Part shown: one piece after another, positions 6,353-6,505 of the stretch
How positions within the stretch are numbered: position 1 is the first letter of the stretch
Layout of the letters: each line of letters opens with the position of its first letter
NCBI RefSeq assembly: GCF_001298715.1
Contig: NZ_CDSC02000504.1
Span: 1 to 6,505, forward strand
Direction of reading: 5' to 3'
Origin: Bathymodiolus azoricus thioautotrophic gill symbiont
GTDB lineage: Bacteria; Pseudomonadota; Gammaproteobacteria; PS1; Pseudothioglobaceae
Length of the DNA stretch: 6,505 nt
Notes under the pieces: model-generated
What the model was told of the DNA's origin: nothing
Database searches by the model: none
The model's input: only the letters and a program-made list of their open reading frames with translations
Translations under genes and position numbers: made by a program

Positions 6353-6505
6353 ATGACACAAGAAGGATATTTAGAAGAGCTTAGGTCGGGTGTGCAAATG
6401 AATTTTGGTGATCTGATTGAGTTTATTGACGAGAACTACAACCATACCCCACGCATCATTTATAAATGGTGATTTACAAAATACTGCTATTGAAAATCAA
6501 GGTAG
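6353..6505 (+). pseudogene. HopJ-family gene, frameshifted and cut by the window end
   Basis: From the ATG the frame encodes only 39 residues and stops at TGA 6470-6472. Its first part, with DLIEFIDENYNHTP at 20-33, matches the HopJ family pattern (Ile-Asp-x-x-Tyr-x-x-Thr-Pro followed two residues later by Phe-x-Asn-Gly). The expected continuation is present in the next frame: from 6459 it reads FINGDLQNTAIENQG, open to the window end. Removing one base, most simply the C at 6452, gives TP-AS-FINGD with normal HopJ spacing. This points to a one-base insertion in the genome or the assembly. HopJ was named after a Pseudomonas syringae type III effector, but homologues are common in free-living bacteria without type III secretion, and their function is unknown. 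The 3' half lies outside the window, so further damage cannot be judged. It could share the aceE transcript (45-nt gap, no terminator seen). Confidence 0.75.

Noticed and set aside
6453..6480. Programmed +1 frameshifting in the hopJ-like gene, like prfB
   Set aside because: The conserved second-frame peptide (FINGD) starts before the TGA, so a slip at the stop would lose the conserved segment. No known slippery motif or upstream stimulator is apparent.

Overview
The window is a compact, AT-rich chromosomal segment with mostly housekeeping genes. The closest family resemblances are all proteobacterial, most likely Gammaproteobacteria: a homodimeric AceE-type pyruvate dehydrogenase E1, an AlgC-type phosphomannomutase/phosphoglucomutase, an RseC/MucC protein, a proteobacterial MgtE and a HopJ-family protein. 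The low GC and tight packing would fit a marine lineage such as the SUP05/Thioglobus sulfur oxidisers and their symbiotic relatives, but that placement is a guess from composition and gene content only.

Layout, left to right. (1) 18-1370, plus strand: complete mgtE, a magnesium channel with an N domain, a CBS pair and a five-helix membrane domain. (2) 1389-3191, minus strand: a two-gene unit converging on mgtE. It is transcribed from right to left as an AlgC-type phosphohexomutase, then, after 3 nt, a small DUF2007 protein with two CxxC pairs around a hydrophobic segment. (3) 3192-3228: a 37-bp divergent intergenic region with an 8-bp direct repeat at 10-bp spacing. (4) 3229-3606, plus strand: a short RseC/MucC-family membrane protein with a CxxC-x5-C cluster. 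(5) 3618-3626: an extended -10 promoter element, followed by aceE at 3659-6307, complete with all expected active-site residues. (6) 6353-6505: the start of a HopJ-family gene with a perfect AGGAGG ribosome binding site. Its reading frame is broken by what looks like a single extra base near 6452. The window ends inside it.

The genes do not form one pathway. They cover magnesium uptake, sugar-phosphate interconversion for envelope polysaccharide, membrane redox maintenance and entry of pyruvate into the TCA cycle. No mobile element, CRISPR array, tRNA, rRNA or convincing intrinsic terminator is visible, and no stretch longer than 60 bases lacks a gene. The observation most worth checking is the frameshifted hopJ where aceF would commonly be expected; the second is the CxxC/hydrophobic/CxxC tail of the DUF2007 protein. 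I saw no evidence of a new multi-gene system.
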